Position numbers and translations under genes: made by a program | The notes under the pieces: model-generated | What the model saw: only the letters and a program-made list of their open reading frames with translations | Databases searched by the model: none | Told to the model about the DNA's origin: nothing | Assembly (NCBI RefSeq): GCF_046237015.1 | Contig: NZ_JBJYIN010000021.1 | Coordinates: 14,798-78,797 of the forward strand | Source: JBJYIN01 sp046237015 | GTDB lineage: Bacteria; Pseudomonadota; Gammaproteobacteria; Enterobacterales; Enterobacteriaceae | Direction of reading: 5' to 3' | Length of the DNA stretch: 64,000 nt | Shown here: in pieces, positions 34,186-43,974 of the stretch | How positions within the stretch are numbered: position 1 is the first letter of the stretch | Layout of the letters: each line of letters starts with the position of its first letter

Positions 34186-35763
34186 ATGTCATTGATCGAG
34201 ATCGACATGCATAACGCCAGCGAGTCTGATTACCCAGATACGACATCTACCATGTTACCCGACTCGGTGTTCTACGCCGAGTGGGTTCGTCGTGAAGAGG
34301 CCAATGGTGCCAGGGCATCAGGGCTTTCACTGTGGGTGCTCATGCAGCGAGCGGGGGAAGCCGCATTTCAGGTGGCCCGTCAATGTTATCCTTTGGCCAG
34401 ACGTTGGCGGGTGCTGGCAGGACACGGCAATAACGGTGGTGATGGGTATGTGATCGCCAGTTTGGCGCGGGCGTCAGGGATTACGGTGGATGTTGTTGCC
34501 TGCACCAGTGAGAAATCACTACCGGAATGTGCCGGTCTTGCCCGACAGTGCTGGTTGGATCAAGGCGGTAGTATTCAAAATGTTGATGAGTCTGAGGCTG
34601 ATACCTTGTGGCCGGAAGGGATCGATCTCATTGTGGATGGTCTGCTCGGGACCGGCCTTTCCGCAGCGCCGCGTGCACCTTATGTTACGTTAATTACTCA
34701 GGCAAATGCCTATCCTGCCCCCATTATTTCACTGGATATTCCCTCTGGTCTGCATGCTGAAACCGGTGCCTGTGCAGGTGTCGCGATTTGTGCTGCGCAG
34801 ACGGTGACGTTTATCGCGTTGAAGCCTGGGCTACTGACTGGCCGAGCCCGTGAGCAGATTGGGAAATTATATTATCGCTCGTTAGGGTTGCAGGCATGGT
34901 TAGATGACCAAATAGCGCCGATACGTCGGCTGACCGCGAGGCAGCTTTCGGAATGGCTAACGCCTCGCCCTGCCGGTCAACATAAAGGTGATAATGGTAG
35001 ATTGCTGGTGGTCGGGGGCAACGTCGGCTTGGGTGGTGCGGTGTTGATGGCCGGAGAGGCGGCACTGCGGACGGGTGCTGGTTTAGTGCGAGTACTCACT
35101 CACAAACAGTATCAAGCGGCGTTTCTGGTGGCTCGGCCTGAGTTGATGGTGCAAGAACTGACAACCGATACGCTGCGGCAAGGTCTGGAATGGGCTGATG
35201 TCGTGGTGATCGGGCCGGGTCTGGGACAGGATGAATGGGGGAAAAATGCACTGCGTCTGGCAGAAAATTGTAACAAACCCATGTTATGGGATGCCGATGC
35301 GCTTAACATGCTGGCAATCGACCCTCATAAACGGCAAAATCGCGTGTTGACGCCGCATCCCGGAGAAGCGGCCCGTTTATTGAATTGCTGTGTGTCTGAT
35401 GTTGAAAGTAATCGCTTACTTGCAGTGCAGCAGTTGACGCGACGTTATGGTGGTGTGGTGGTGTTAAAAGGCGCAGGAACGGTGATCGCCGATGAGCAAG
35501 GGCGGCTTGCCATTGCTGATGTCGGTAATCCGGGGATGGCGACTGGCGGTATGGGCGATGTGTTGGCTGGCATCATTGGTGGTTTGCTGGCGCAAAAGTT
35601 ATCGCTATATGATGCGGCATGTGCGGGCTGCGTCGTACATGGCGCTGCTGCTGACTATCTGGCTGAACGATATGGAACACGAGGCATGTTGGCCACGGGC
35701 CTGATGCCGGTATTGTCCCAATATGTAAATCCTGAGCGGATACCATTAGAAAAGACAGAATGA
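34186..35763 (+). CDS. nnr: Bifunctional NAD(P)H-hydrate epimerase / ADP-dependent dehydratase
   Basis: Repairs NADH and NADPH damaged by hydration. The N-terminal half (about residues 25-235) is the epimerase, with GHGNNGGDGY (79-88) and VDGLLGTGL. The C-terminal half is the ADP-dependent dehydratase with a ribokinase-like fold, showing LTPHPGEAARLL and GNPGMATGGMGDVLAG. At 525 aa it is ten longer than E. coli YjeF. ATGs at 34186 and 34207 are both possible and neither has a strong ribosome site. The stop overlaps the tsaE start (ATGA). Confidence 0.95.
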   Translation: MSLIEIDMHNASESDYPDTTSTMLPDSVFYAEWVRREEANGARASGLSLWVLMQRAGEAAFQVARQCYPLARRWRVLAGHGNNGGDGYVIASLARASGITVDVVACTSEKSLPECAGLARQCWLDQGGSIQNVDESEADTLWPEGIDLIVDGLLGTGLSAAPRAPYVTLITQANAYPAPIISLDIPSGLHAETGACAGVAICAAQTVTFIALKPGLLTGRAREQIGKLYYRSLGLQAWLDDQIAPIRRLTARQLSEWLTPRPAGQHKGDNGRLLVVGGNVGLGGAVLMAGEAALRTGAGLVRVLTHKQYQAAFLVARPELMVQELTTDTLRQGLEWADVVVIGPGLGQDEWGKNALRLAENCNKPMLWDADALNMLAIDPHKRQNRVLTPHPGEAARLLNCCVSDVESNRLLAVQQLTRRYGGVVVLKGAGTVIADEQGRLAIADVGNPGMATGGMGDVLAGIIGGLLAQKLSLYDAACAGCVVHGAAADYLAERYGTRGMLATGLMPVLSQYVNPERIPLEKTE

Positions 35764-36245
35764 AAAAAATTGTACTACCCCTGCCGGATGAGGCAGCAAC
35801 GATTGCATTAGGGGCCACCTTGGCTAAGGCGACCTGCGACAGTGCCATTGTTATCCATCTGTATGGCGATCTTGGTGCGGGAAAAACCACATTCAGTCGT
35901 GGATTTTTACAAGCTTTGGGTCATAAAGGAAACGTAAAAAGTCCGACATATACGCTTGTCGAGCCTTACGAGCTCACACCGCTGTCCGTTTATCATTTTG
36001 ATCTCTATCGTCTTTCCGATCCGGAAGAGCTTGAGTTTATGGGGATTCGTGATTATCTGGAACAGGATGCTATTTGCCTGATTGAGTGGCCTCAGCAAGG
36101 CGCTGGCGTTTTACCCGATGCCGACATTGAACTGCATTTACATTATTGGGAACTGGGGCGGCAGGCTAATTTTATCGCCTTATCGGCACGAGGAGAGACC
36201 ATTTTGCAGCGTCTGGCCGAACAGTCAGGGATAACGGCATCATGA
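35760..36245 (+). CDS. tsaE: tRNA threonylcarbamoyladenosine biosynthesis ATPase TsaE
   Basis: P-loop ATPase that, with TsaB and TsaD, attaches threonylcarbamoyl to A37 of ANN-reading tRNAs. Walker A is GDLGAGKTT (36-44), followed by SPTYTLVEPYE and HFDLYRLSDPEELEFMG, both family hallmarks. At 161 aa it is slightly longer than in E. coli. It overlaps nnr by four bases and amiB by four bases, so the three are translationally coupled. Confidence 0.96.
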   Translation: MKKIVLPLPDEAATIALGATLAKATCDSAIVIHLYGDLGAGKTTFSRGFLQALGHKGNVKSPTYTLVEPYELTPLSVYHFDLYRLSDPEELEFMGIRDYLEQDAICLIEWPQQGAGVLPDADIELHLHYWELGRQANFIALSARGETILQRLAEQSGITAS

Positions 36246-37915
36246 TGAGCCGAATGATGAGAATATTGATAGGCGTATGGCTGATGCTTGCCGGATCGGT
36301 TTGGGCCGCTAACCTGTCTGATATAAAAGTCGATAATGCGTCTGGTCAGGCGACGGTAAGCCTGAGCTTTAGTGGTCAACCTATCTACGCTTTTTTTCCA
36401 CTCACTAATCCTGCACGGGTGGTGATTGATATTCGCCAGACCGGACTCATTCAGGGACTGCCTCTGGATTTTAGCGGGCAGAATCTGATTAAACGCATTC
36501 GTACCAGCAATGCGCAAGATGCACAAAGTTTGCGTCTGGTGTTGGATTTGACGCAATCAGCGAAAACCCGCGCAGTGACGCAAAAAACGGGATCAGGGTA
36601 TACCGTCGTGTTCACCGTAACGGGAGATAAGCCTAAAACGGTGGCAAGAAGCACTCCGGCTGATTCTGGTCAGTCACGTCCGGTGACGACTGAGCCTGCT
36701 AAAAATCCGTTTAACAACAAATCCACCGTTGTGGTGAACAGTAATACCTCAGCCAGATCGTCTGCCCGTGTAACGGGGGGTAATGAGCGAGTTGTGGTAG
36801 CCATTGATGCCGGGCACGGCGGGCAGGACCCCGGCGCGATAGGACTGAATGGCTTACGCGAAAAGAATGTCACCATTGCGATTGCTCGTAAACTGCAAGG
36901 GCTTTTGAATAATGACCCTGCCTTTAGGCCTGTGCTCACGCGTGATGGCGATTATTTTGTCTCCGTGATGGGGCGTTCTGACGTTGCTCGTAAGCAGGGG
37001 GCCAATATTCTGGTTTCTATCCATGCAGATGCTGCACCGAACCGCAGTGCAACCGGAGCATCGGTGTGGGTTTTGTCGAATCGACGGGCAAACAGTGAAA
37101 TGGCGGGCTGGCTGGAACAGCATGAAAAACAGTCTGAATTGTTGGGCGGTGCGGGTGATTTATTGGCCAATAGCGGTGCCGATCCTTATTTGAGTCAAGC
37201 GGTGTTGGATTTGCAGTTCGGGCATTCACAGCGTGTTGGCTATGACGTGGCGACCAAGGTGTTGCGTGAGTTGCAACGTGTTGGGGGCTTGCATAAACGT
37301 CGTCCTGAACATGCCAGTTTGGGGGTGTTGCGTTCTCCTGATATACCATCGCTATTGGTTGAAACCGGGTTTATCAGCAATGTGGAAGAAGAGCGTTTAT
37401 TAGGAAGTGGTGCCTATCAGGATAAAATTGCCAATGCGATTTATCTGGGGTTGAGAAGCTACTTCCAGGCACACCCGTTGCAATCCGCCCCAAAGCAGGA
37501 AAGCCGCCCGGCTCAGACGGCGGCAAATAAAAACACTGGCGCGGCGATAGCGGTAGAAAAGGAAAGTGGAAATAACCGTAATGGCACAGTCCGGCACACC
37601 GTTGTTCGAGGTGAAACCCTATCTGCCATAGCGGCGCGCTATGGCGTGAGCATGGCGTCGATCCGCGAACGGAATAAATTAAATAAGGATATCGTTTGGG
37701 TTGGTCAGCGTTTGGTGGTCTCAACGACAGGTTCGAACGTGTCGACGGCGAGTACGAGAAAAGCCGTACCGGTAAAGCATAAAGTGGTACGTGGCGATAG
37801 CCTGAGTGCGATCGCTGCTCGCTATGGCGTCAGCATGAAAGAGATTCAACAAGCAAATGCAATGACATCAGGTAATGTACAGCTTGGGCAAACGTTGATT
37901 ATTCCATCTGCATAA
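36242..37915 (+). CDS. amiB: N-acetylmuramoyl-L-alanine amidase AmiB, with two LysM domains
   Basis: Periplasmic zinc amidase that splits septal peptidoglycan during cell separation. It has a signal peptide (VWAANLS), an AMIN domain (about 26-125) and a Ser/Thr-rich linker. The Amidase_3 domain has zinc ligands H192 (DAGHGG), E207 (LREKN) and H261 (SIHADA) and catalytic E374 (VETGFISN). Two LysM repeats (about 451-493 and 512-555) end the protein. At 557 aa it is about 110 longer than E. coli AmiB, mainly in this C-terminal part. It overlaps tsaE and precedes mutL by 50 bases. Confidence 0.95.
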   Translation: MMSRMMRILIGVWLMLAGSVWAANLSDIKVDNASGQATVSLSFSGQPIYAFFPLTNPARVVIDIRQTGLIQGLPLDFSGQNLIKRIRTSNAQDAQSLRLVLDLTQSAKTRAVTQKTGSGYTVVFTVTGDKPKTVARSTPADSGQSRPVTTEPAKNPFNNKSTVVVNSNTSARSSARVTGGNERVVVAIDAGHGGQDPGAIGLNGLREKNVTIAIARKLQGLLNNDPAFRPVLTRDGDYFVSVMGRSDVARKQGANILVSIHADAAPNRSATGASVWVLSNRRANSEMAGWLEQHEKQSELLGGAGDLLANSGADPYLSQAVLDLQFGHSQRVGYDVATKVLRELQRVGGLHKRRPEHASLGVLRSPDIPSLLVETGFISNVEEERLLGSGAYQDKIANAIYLGLRSYFQAHPLQSAPKQESRPAQTAANKNTGAAIAVEKESGNNRNGTVRHTVVRGETLSAIAARYGVSMASIRERNKLNKDIVWVGQRLVVSTTGSNVSTASTRKAVPVKHKVVRGDSLSAIAARYGVSMKEIQQANAMTSGNVQLGQTLIIPSA

Positions 37916-37965
37916 TCCCCTGTTTTACCCTAATTTCTTATTCAGATAGGCAAGAGGGAAACATC

Positions 37966-39894
37966 ATGCCGATTCAGGTTCTGCCACCGCAATTGGCTAA
38001 TCAGATTGCCGCCGGGGAAGTGGTGGAGCGCCCCGCCTCAGTCGTCAAAGAACTGGTGGAAAATAGTCTGGATGCTGGCGCTAAGCGTATTGATATTGAG
38101 ATAGAACGCGGTGGCGCCAAATTGATACGTATCCGCGACAACGGTGCCGGTATTGGTAAGGATGAATTGACGCTGGCGCTGGCTCGTCATGCAACCAGCA
38201 AAATTGCCTCGCTTGATGATCTGGAAGCGATTGTCAGTATGGGATTTCGCGGGGAGGCATTGGCCAGTATCAGTTCTGTTTCTCGTTTAACGCTGACATC
38301 ACGTACCGCAGAGCAGTCCGAGGCATGGCAGGCTTACGCTGAAGGGCGTGACATGGCGGTGACGGTCAAGCCTGCGGCACATCCGGTTGGCACGACGCTG
38401 GAAGTGTTGGATCTGTTTTATAACACCCCCGCTCGCCGTAAATTCATGCGTACAGAGAAAACGGAGTTCACCCATATTGATGAGGTGGTACGCCGTATCG
38501 CATTGGCCCATTTCGATATTGCGATTACCTTGCATCATAACGGTAAGCTCATTCGACAATACCGGCCCGCCAGCGATCCTTCTCAGCATGAGCGTCGTTT
38601 GGGGAGTATTTGCGGTAGCGCATTTTTACAGCATGCTTTAACGGTGTCATGGCAGCACGATGACTTGACGATCCATGGCTGGGTCGCGGATCCGGCTGGA
38701 GCCAAGCAATTACCTGAAATGCAATATTGTTACGTTAACCGACGTATGATGCGGGATCGGTTAATCAACCATGCTATTCGGCAAGCCTATCAGGATCAGC
38801 TTAACGACGATCAACAGCCCGCTTATGTCTTATATCTGGAAATCGATCCTCATCAAGTGGATGTCAATGTTCATCCGGCTAAACATGAAGTGCGGTTCCA
38901 TCAGGCGCGACTGGTGCATGATTTCATTTACCAGGCGGTGATGACGGTGTTGCAGCAGGCATCTGCACCGATGCTTGCTATCTCTGAGCCAGGAACCGAA
39001 CAACCCATGCAGTGGCAACAGGAAAACCGCACGGCGGCGGGAGAAAACCTCTTTGCTCAGACAACGTCTTCATCGGCGGGAAAAAAACCTGGTCATGAGA
39101 ATAAGAATAAGGTTCGAGAATCTGACGTTCCTGCTTATCCGGCCGGTTCTCCGTATCAGAAAAAACAAGGTGAGCTTTATAAGAAACTGCTGCAAGTCGA
39201 TGATTCGAACGATGCCTCATCTCGATCGCTTGCGCCAGCTCCTCTTATTGATTCTCAATCCGCCGATGTTGTCGAGTCGGCACGACACGGAATAGCAGAA
39301 ACAACGGTCGTTTCTCATGAATCACCGCTTGAAAGTCATGCCGCTGGTTTTGGGCGAGTCTTAACGGTGTATCCTCCTTGTTATGCTTTATTGGAATACC
39401 ATAAGGGATTGGCTTTGCTTTCTTTGCCCGTGGCGGCGCATTACCTGAAACTGATACAACTGACGCCACCTGAGGAGGGGCTGCGGCCACAACCGCTTCT
39501 TATTCCACAGCGCCTGACGTTGGGCAAATCTGAGTTGGCTATTCTGGCTGCGCATCAGCCGTTGCTAAAAATGTTTGGCATTGATGTTTTGGTTGAAGCG
39601 CAACGTGCGACGCTCAGAGCGGTACCTTTACCATTACGCCAACAAAATTTACAAAACTTGATCTCAGAACTGTTAGGCTATCTGGCCGATAATCAAACGG
39701 TTGAGCAAAGTGCGTTATCTGAGTGGCTGGTAACCTGGCTGGCAAGTGAACAGGTGGTCTGGGGACACTCTCAGGCAATACAACTTTTGACCGATGTTGA
39801 GCGACTTTGTCCCCAGTTGGTAAAGGCTCCACCGGCTAAACTTTTACAGATGGTGGACATGAATACCGCTATCAAGGCGTTGCAGCATGAGTAA
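37966..39894 (+). CDS. mutL: DNA mismatch repair protein MutL
   Basis: Links MutS mismatch recognition to MutH nicking and UvrD unwinding. The N-terminal GHKL ATPase has ELVENSLDAGA (E29, N33), RIRDNGAGIG (D58) and GFRGEALASI (93-102). A Ser/Gln-rich linker of about 130 residues leads to the C-terminal dimerisation domain. That domain lacks an obvious endonuclease DQHA motif, as in other species with MutH. At 642 aa it is longer than the E. coli protein (615), the extra length falling in the linker. The miaA ATG overlaps its end. Confidence 0.97.
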   Translation: MPIQVLPPQLANQIAAGEVVERPASVVKELVENSLDAGAKRIDIEIERGGAKLIRIRDNGAGIGKDELTLALARHATSKIASLDDLEAIVSMGFRGEALASISSVSRLTLTSRTAEQSEAWQAYAEGRDMAVTVKPAAHPVGTTLEVLDLFYNTPARRKFMRTEKTEFTHIDEVVRRIALAHFDIAITLHHNGKLIRQYRPASDPSQHERRLGSICGSAFLQHALTVSWQHDDLTIHGWVADPAGAKQLPEMQYCYVNRRMMRDRLINHAIRQAYQDQLNDDQQPAYVLYLEIDPHQVDVNVHPAKHEVRFHQARLVHDFIYQAVMTVLQQASAPMLAISEPGTEQPMQWQQENRTAAGENLFAQTTSSSAGKKPGHENKNKVRESDVPAYPAGSPYQKKQGELYKKLLQVDDSNDASSRSLAPAPLIDSQSADVVESARHGIAETTVVSHESPLESHAAGFGRVLTVYPPCYALLEYHKGLALLSLPVAAHYLKLIQLTPPEEGLRPQPLLIPQRLTLGKSELAILAAHQPLLKMFGIDVLVEAQRATLRAVPLPLRQQNLQNLISELLGYLADNQTVEQSALSEWLVTWLASEQVVWGHSQAIQLLTDVERLCPQLVKAPPAKLLQMVDMNTAIKALQHE

Positions 39895-40828
39895 GGTTGG
39901 AACGATGCCACTTCCCCCCGCTATTTTTATTATGGGGCCGACGGCATCGGGTAAGACGGCGCTGGCGATGACATTACGCCAATATTTGCCCGTAGAGTTG
40001 ATTAGTGTCGATTCCGCCCTCATCTACAAAGGAATGGATATCGGCACCGCGAAACCGAGCACGGAAGAGTTGGCGCAAGCGCCACATCGCTTAATCGATA
40101 TACTCGATCCTTCCGAGGCGTATTCGGCGGCGGATTTCCGGCGAGACGCATTACGGGAAATGGCGCGTATCAGTACGTCCGGGCGTATTCCCCTGTTAGT
40201 CGGTGGGACGATGCTTTACTTTAAAGCCTTACTTGAGGGGCTTTCGCCTTTACCGTCTGCCGATGCTGCCGTGCGGCAACGTATTGAAGCGCAGGCGGAA
40301 GAAATGGGCTGGGAAGCTATGCACCGACAGTTATGTGAGATAGATCCTGTCGCTGCGGCTCGGATTCATCCAAATGATCCACAGAGACTCTCGCGGGCAC
40401 TGGAAGTTTTTTTCGTTTCAGGTAACACTTTAACTGAACTGACAAAAATGTCTGGTGAAGCGTTACCGTATAAAGTTCATCAGTTTGCTATCGCTCCGGC
40501 GACACGCGAGTTGTTGCACCAGCGGATTGAACAGCGTTTTCATCAGATGTTGGCAGCGGGTTTTGAGAAGGAGGCTCGGGCGCTTTTTGCCCGCAACGAT
40601 TTGCATACGGCGTTGCCTTCTATTCGTTGTGTTGGTTATCGCCAAATGTGGTCATATTTATCCGGTGAAATTGATTACGATGAAATGGTTTACCGGGGGG
40701 TATGTGCGACAAGGCAACTTGCCAAGCGACAAATGACCTGGTTGCGTGGTTGGGATGACGTTTGCTGGTTAGACAGTGAAAAACCACAAGAAGCACTGGA
40801 TAAGGTCATTCAGGTTGTTAGTGCATAG
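39887..40828 (+). CDS. miaA: tRNA dimethylallyltransferase
   Basis: Adds a dimethylallyl group to N6 of A37 in tRNAs reading UNN codons, the first step to ms2i6A. The P-loop is GPTASGKT (17-24). SVDSALIYKGMDIGTAKP, RIPLLVGGTMLYFKALLEGL and SIRCVGYRQMW are family signatures. At 313 aa it is close to E. coli MiaA. It begins inside the last codons of mutL (eight-base overlap), indicating coupling. hfq follows after a promoter-bearing gap. Confidence 0.97.
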   Translation: MSKVGTMPLPPAIFIMGPTASGKTALAMTLRQYLPVELISVDSALIYKGMDIGTAKPSTEELAQAPHRLIDILDPSEAYSAADFRRDALREMARISTSGRIPLLVGGTMLYFKALLEGLSPLPSADAAVRQRIEAQAEEMGWEAMHRQLCEIDPVAAARIHPNDPQRLSRALEVFFVSGNTLTELTKMSGEALPYKVHQFAIAPATRELLHQRIEQRFHQMLAAGFEKEARALFARNDLHTALPSIRCVGYRQMWSYLSGEIDYDEMVYRGVCATRQLAKRQMTWLRGWDDVCWLDSEKPQEALDKVIQVVSA

Positions 40829-40873
40829 GTTGAGTGATTGTGTACAATTGGTAAGTCTCAGCGCACAAATTTT

Positions 40874-40902
40874 TTGACATCGTTATTTTAGAGCCATAGG
40901 GT
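40874..40902 (+). promoter_or_regulatory. Predicted promoter of hfq
   Basis: A perfect TTGACA (40874-40879) and TAGGGT (40897-40902) have a 17-base spacer. The -10 is poor. In E. coli hfq also has promoters inside miaA. Confidence 0.45.
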
Positions 40903-40941
40903 TCTTTGTTACAAACAACATACAAATAAGGAAAATATAGA

Positions 40942-41238
40942 ATGGCTAAGGGGCAATCTTTGCAAGATCCGTTCCTGAACGCATTGCGTCGCGAACGTGT
41001 TCCGGTTTCGATTTATTTGGTGAATGGTATCAAGTTACAAGGTCAGATTGAGTCTTTTGATCAGTTTGTCATTTTGTTAAAAAATACGGTCAGCCAGATG
41101 GTGTACAAACACGCTATTTCTACCGTTGTTCCATCCCGTCCGGTCTCTCACCATAGTAATAATCCTGGCACTACGAATTACCACGGTAGTAATCCGGCTG
41201 GACAGCAACAGCCACAGGAAAGTGATGACGCTGAATAA
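40942..41238 (+). CDS. hfq: RNA chaperone Hfq
   Basis: Ring-forming Sm-like protein that pairs small RNAs with target mRNAs. Sm1 and Sm2 motifs are seen as VSIYLVNGIKLQGQIESFDQ and MVYKHAISTVVPSR; Y25, F39-F42 and the YKH triplet give the proximal site. The disordered C-terminal tail is Asn/Gln/Ser-rich and ends in acidic residues. At 98 aa it is slightly shorter than in E. coli. AAGGAAA precedes the ATG. It is followed by hflX in the amiB-to-hflC superoperon. Confidence 0.98.
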   Translation: MAKGQSLQDPFLNALRRERVPVSIYLVNGIKLQGQIESFDQFVILLKNTVSQMVYKHAISTVVPSRPVSHHSNNPGTTNYHGSNPAGQQQPQESDDAE

Positions 41239-41330
41239 AGCGTATTGTCCATTCACCATGGCGGGGGAACAGAATGTATCACTGGTTTTCCTCGCTTTGG
41301 TGTTTTTTGTTCGCTTGAGGGGTTACCCGC

Positions 41331-42611
41331 TTGTTTGACCGTTATGAAGCTGGTGAACGAGCCATACTAGTTCATATTTACTTCTCGCAAGACAAAGACA
41401 CGGAAGATTTGCTGGAGTTTGAATCTCTGGTGTCTTCTGCTGGCATTGAGTCATTGCAGGTGATTACTGGCAGTCGTAAGGCGCCGCACCCTAAGTATTT
41501 TGTTGGTGAAGGGAAAGCCGAAGAGATTGCTCAGGTTGTAAAAGAGACAAATGCGTTTGTCGTGTTATTTGATCACGCGCTGACGCCGGCTCAGGAGCGT
41601 AATCTTGAGCGTTTGTGCGAGTGCAGGGTGATTGATCGTACTGGATTGATTTTAGATATTTTTGCCCAACGCGCACGTACCCACGAAGGGAAATTACAGG
41701 TAGAACTGGCGCAGTTACGCCATCTTGCAACGCGTTTGGTTCGTGGATGGACGCACCTTGAGCGGCAAAAAGGCGGAATTGGCTTACGTGGTCCTGGGGA
41801 GACTCAGCTCGAAACGGACCGACGTTTGTTACGCAACCGTATCAGCCAGATTTTATCCCGTCTCGAACGGGTTGAGAAACAACGTGAACAGGGGCGTCGG
41901 GCGCGAACGCGTGCAGATGTGCCAACTGTTTCATTGGTGGGCTACACCAATGCCGGTAAATCAACGTTGTTTAACAAGATTACGTCGGCGGACGTGTATG
42001 CCGCCGATCAGTTATTTGCCACATTGGACCCGACATTACGCCGTATTGAGGTAGATGATGTCGGCGATACGGTGCTGGCGGATACCGTGGGTTTTATCCG
42101 TCAGTTACCGCATGATCTGGTGGCTGCGTTTAAGGCTACATTACAGGAAACGCGTCAGGCTTCCCTGTTATTGCATGTTGTCGATGCCGCCGATGCTCGT
42201 CTTGATGAGAATATCGATGCTGTAGATACCGTGCTGGCAGAAATAGAAGCAGACGATATTCCTACGCTGTTAGTAATGAACAAAATCGATATGCTGGATG
42301 ATTTTGAACCGCGCATCGATCGCAACGAAGAAAATTTACCGGTCAGAGTCTGGCTTTCGGCCCAGACCGGTGATGGCATTCCGTTGCTATTTCAAGCGTT
42401 GACTGAGCGGCTATCTGGGGAAATTGCGCAATATTCGTTGAGCCTTCCTCCACAGGCAGGACGCTTGCGTAGCCGCTTTTACCAGCTTCAGGCAATAGAA
42501 AAAGAATGGATTGAAGAGGACGGACATATTGGTTTGGTTATCCGTATGCCCATCGCCGACTGGCGTCGTCTTTGTAAACAAGAGCAGGAACTGGTGGATT
42601 ATATTGTCTGA
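41331..42611 (+). CDS. hflX: Ribosome rescue GTPase HflX
   Basis: GTPase that splits stalled 70S ribosomes, notably under heat stress. The N-terminal HflX domain carries KGGIGLRGPGETQLE. The G domain has GYTNAGKST (204-212), DTVG (251-254) and NKID (317-320). The 426-aa length equals E. coli HflX. The start codon is TTG (MFDRYEAGE), as in E. coli, preceded by GAGG about 13 bases upstream. It is 92 bases after hfq and 91 before hflK. Confidence 0.97.
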   Translation: MFDRYEAGERAILVHIYFSQDKDTEDLLEFESLVSSAGIESLQVITGSRKAPHPKYFVGEGKAEEIAQVVKETNAFVVLFDHALTPAQERNLERLCECRVIDRTGLILDIFAQRARTHEGKLQVELAQLRHLATRLVRGWTHLERQKGGIGLRGPGETQLETDRRLLRNRISQILSRLERVEKQREQGRRARTRADVPTVSLVGYTNAGKSTLFNKITSADVYAADQLFATLDPTLRRIEVDDVGDTVLADTVGFIRQLPHDLVAAFKATLQETRQASLLLHVVDAADARLDENIDAVDTVLAEIEADDIPTLLVMNKIDMLDDFEPRIDRNEENLPVRVWLSAQTGDGIPLLFQALTERLSGEIAQYSLSLPPQAGRLRSRFYQLQAIEKEWIEEDGHIGLVIRMPIADWRRLCKQEQELVDYIV

Positions 42612-42702
42612 CTGGCAGAAATTGTCTGAACGGCGAAATAGTCTGACGGACTCTGGGATATTGAACCTGAAGAACACCTATCATAAAGAATGGAGCTAAA
42701 AC

Positions 42703-43971
42703 ATGGCGTGGAATCAGCCCGGTAATAACGGACAGGACCGCGACCCGTGGGGGAGCAGCAATAATAATAGCGGCAACTCTGGCGGAAATAATAATAAAGG
42801 TGGCCGAGGAGATCAGGGGCCACCGGATCTGGACGATATCTTCCGTAAGCTGAGTAAAAAGCTCAGCGATCTGGGAGGCGGAAGAAGCTCGGGATCTAAC
42901 GGTGGTACATCCGGTGGCGCTGGCCTTGGTGGCCGGGTTGTCGGTATTGCCGCTGTTGCTGCTGTCGTCATTTGGGCGGCCAGTGGCTTCTATACCATAA
43001 AAGAAGCCGAGCGTGGCGTCGTCACGCGTTTTGGTAAATTCAGTCATCAGGTTGATCCTGGGTTGAACTGGAAACCGACATTTATTGATTCTGTCAGAGC
43101 GGTTAACGTGGAATCGGTGCGAGAGCTCGCCACCGCGGGCGTGATGCTGACTTCTGATGAGAATGTGGTTCGCGTCGAGATGAACGTTCAGTATCGTGTG
43201 ACGGAACCTGAACGCTACCTGTTTAGTGTGACGAATGCTGATGACAGTTTGCGTCAGGCTACCGATAGCGCGTTGCGTGGTGTGATTGGTAAATACACCA
43301 TGGATAAGATTCTGACCGAAGGCCGTACCATTGTTCGTACGGACACTCAGCGTGTGCTGGAAGAAACCGTGCGCCCTTATAACATGGGGATAACGCTGTT
43401 GGACGTTAACTTCCAGACGGCGCGTCCGCCGGAAGAAGTGAAGGCGGCGTTTGACGATGCAATTGCAGCACGTGAGAACGAACAGCAATATATTCGTGAA
43501 GCGGAAGCTTATGCGAATGAGGTTCAACCTCGTGCTAATGGTCAGGCTCAACGTATTCTCGAAGAGTCTCGTGCTTACAAAGCACGTACCGTTCTCGAAG
43601 CTCAAGGTGAGGTCGCTCGTTTTGCCAGGGTTTTACCTGAGTATAAGGCGGCACCTGAGATTACTCGCGAGCGTTTGTACATCGAAACGATGGAGCGTGT
43701 GTTGAGTCATACCCGTAAGGTTCTGGTGAATGACAAAGGCAGTAATCTGATGGTACTGCCATTGGATCAGATGCTGCGCGGGCAAGCTTCTGGCGTGAAC
43801 CCGAACCCGGCGGGGAATAGCAGCAATGCTAATCCGTTGCGTTTGCCGCTAACATCGGGTAACAGCGGTGTGAATTCCAATCAGACACGTAGCAGTAATA
43901 ATGGAAATATCATGGATCAGCGCAGAGCGAATGCGCAGCGTGATGACATCACTCGAGTAGGGAGAGAATAA
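42703..43971 (+). CDS. hflK: FtsH protease modulator HflK
   Basis: Inner-membrane SPFH protein forming, with HflC, a large periplasmic cage around FtsH. The N-terminal ~75 residues are cytosolic and rich in Asn, Gly and Ser. One helix spans about 79-97 (GIAAVAAVVIWAASGF), then the band-7 domain begins with ERGVVTRFGKF. A long helical segment (EAYANEVQPRANGQAQR) and a Ser/Asn-rich end follow. 422 aa against 419 in E. coli. The ATG has GGAGC upstream. hflC starts three bases after its stop. Confidence 0.97.
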   Translation: MAWNQPGNNGQDRDPWGSSNNNSGNSGGNNNKGGRGDQGPPDLDDIFRKLSKKLSDLGGGRSSGSNGGTSGGAGLGGRVVGIAAVAAVVIWAASGFYTIKEAERGVVTRFGKFSHQVDPGLNWKPTFIDSVRAVNVESVRELATAGVMLTSDENVVRVEMNVQYRVTEPERYLFSVTNADDSLRQATDSALRGVIGKYTMDKILTEGRTIVRTDTQRVLEETVRPYNMGITLLDVNFQTARPPEEVKAAFDDAIAARENEQQYIREAEAYANEVQPRANGQAQRILEESRAYKARTVLEAQGEVARFARVLPEYKAAPEITRERLYIETMERVLSHTRKVLVNDKGSNLMVLPLDQMLRGQASGVNPNPAGNSSNANPLRLPLTSGNSGVNSNQTRSSNNGNIMDQRRANAQRDDITRVGRE

Positions 43972-43974
43972 TCC

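Noticed and set aside
42538..43605. A 355-codon open frame antisense to hflX/hflK
   Set aside because: It is fully overlapped by the well-supported hflK gene on the plus strand, has no family resemblance, and has no ribosome site; it is a composition shadow.
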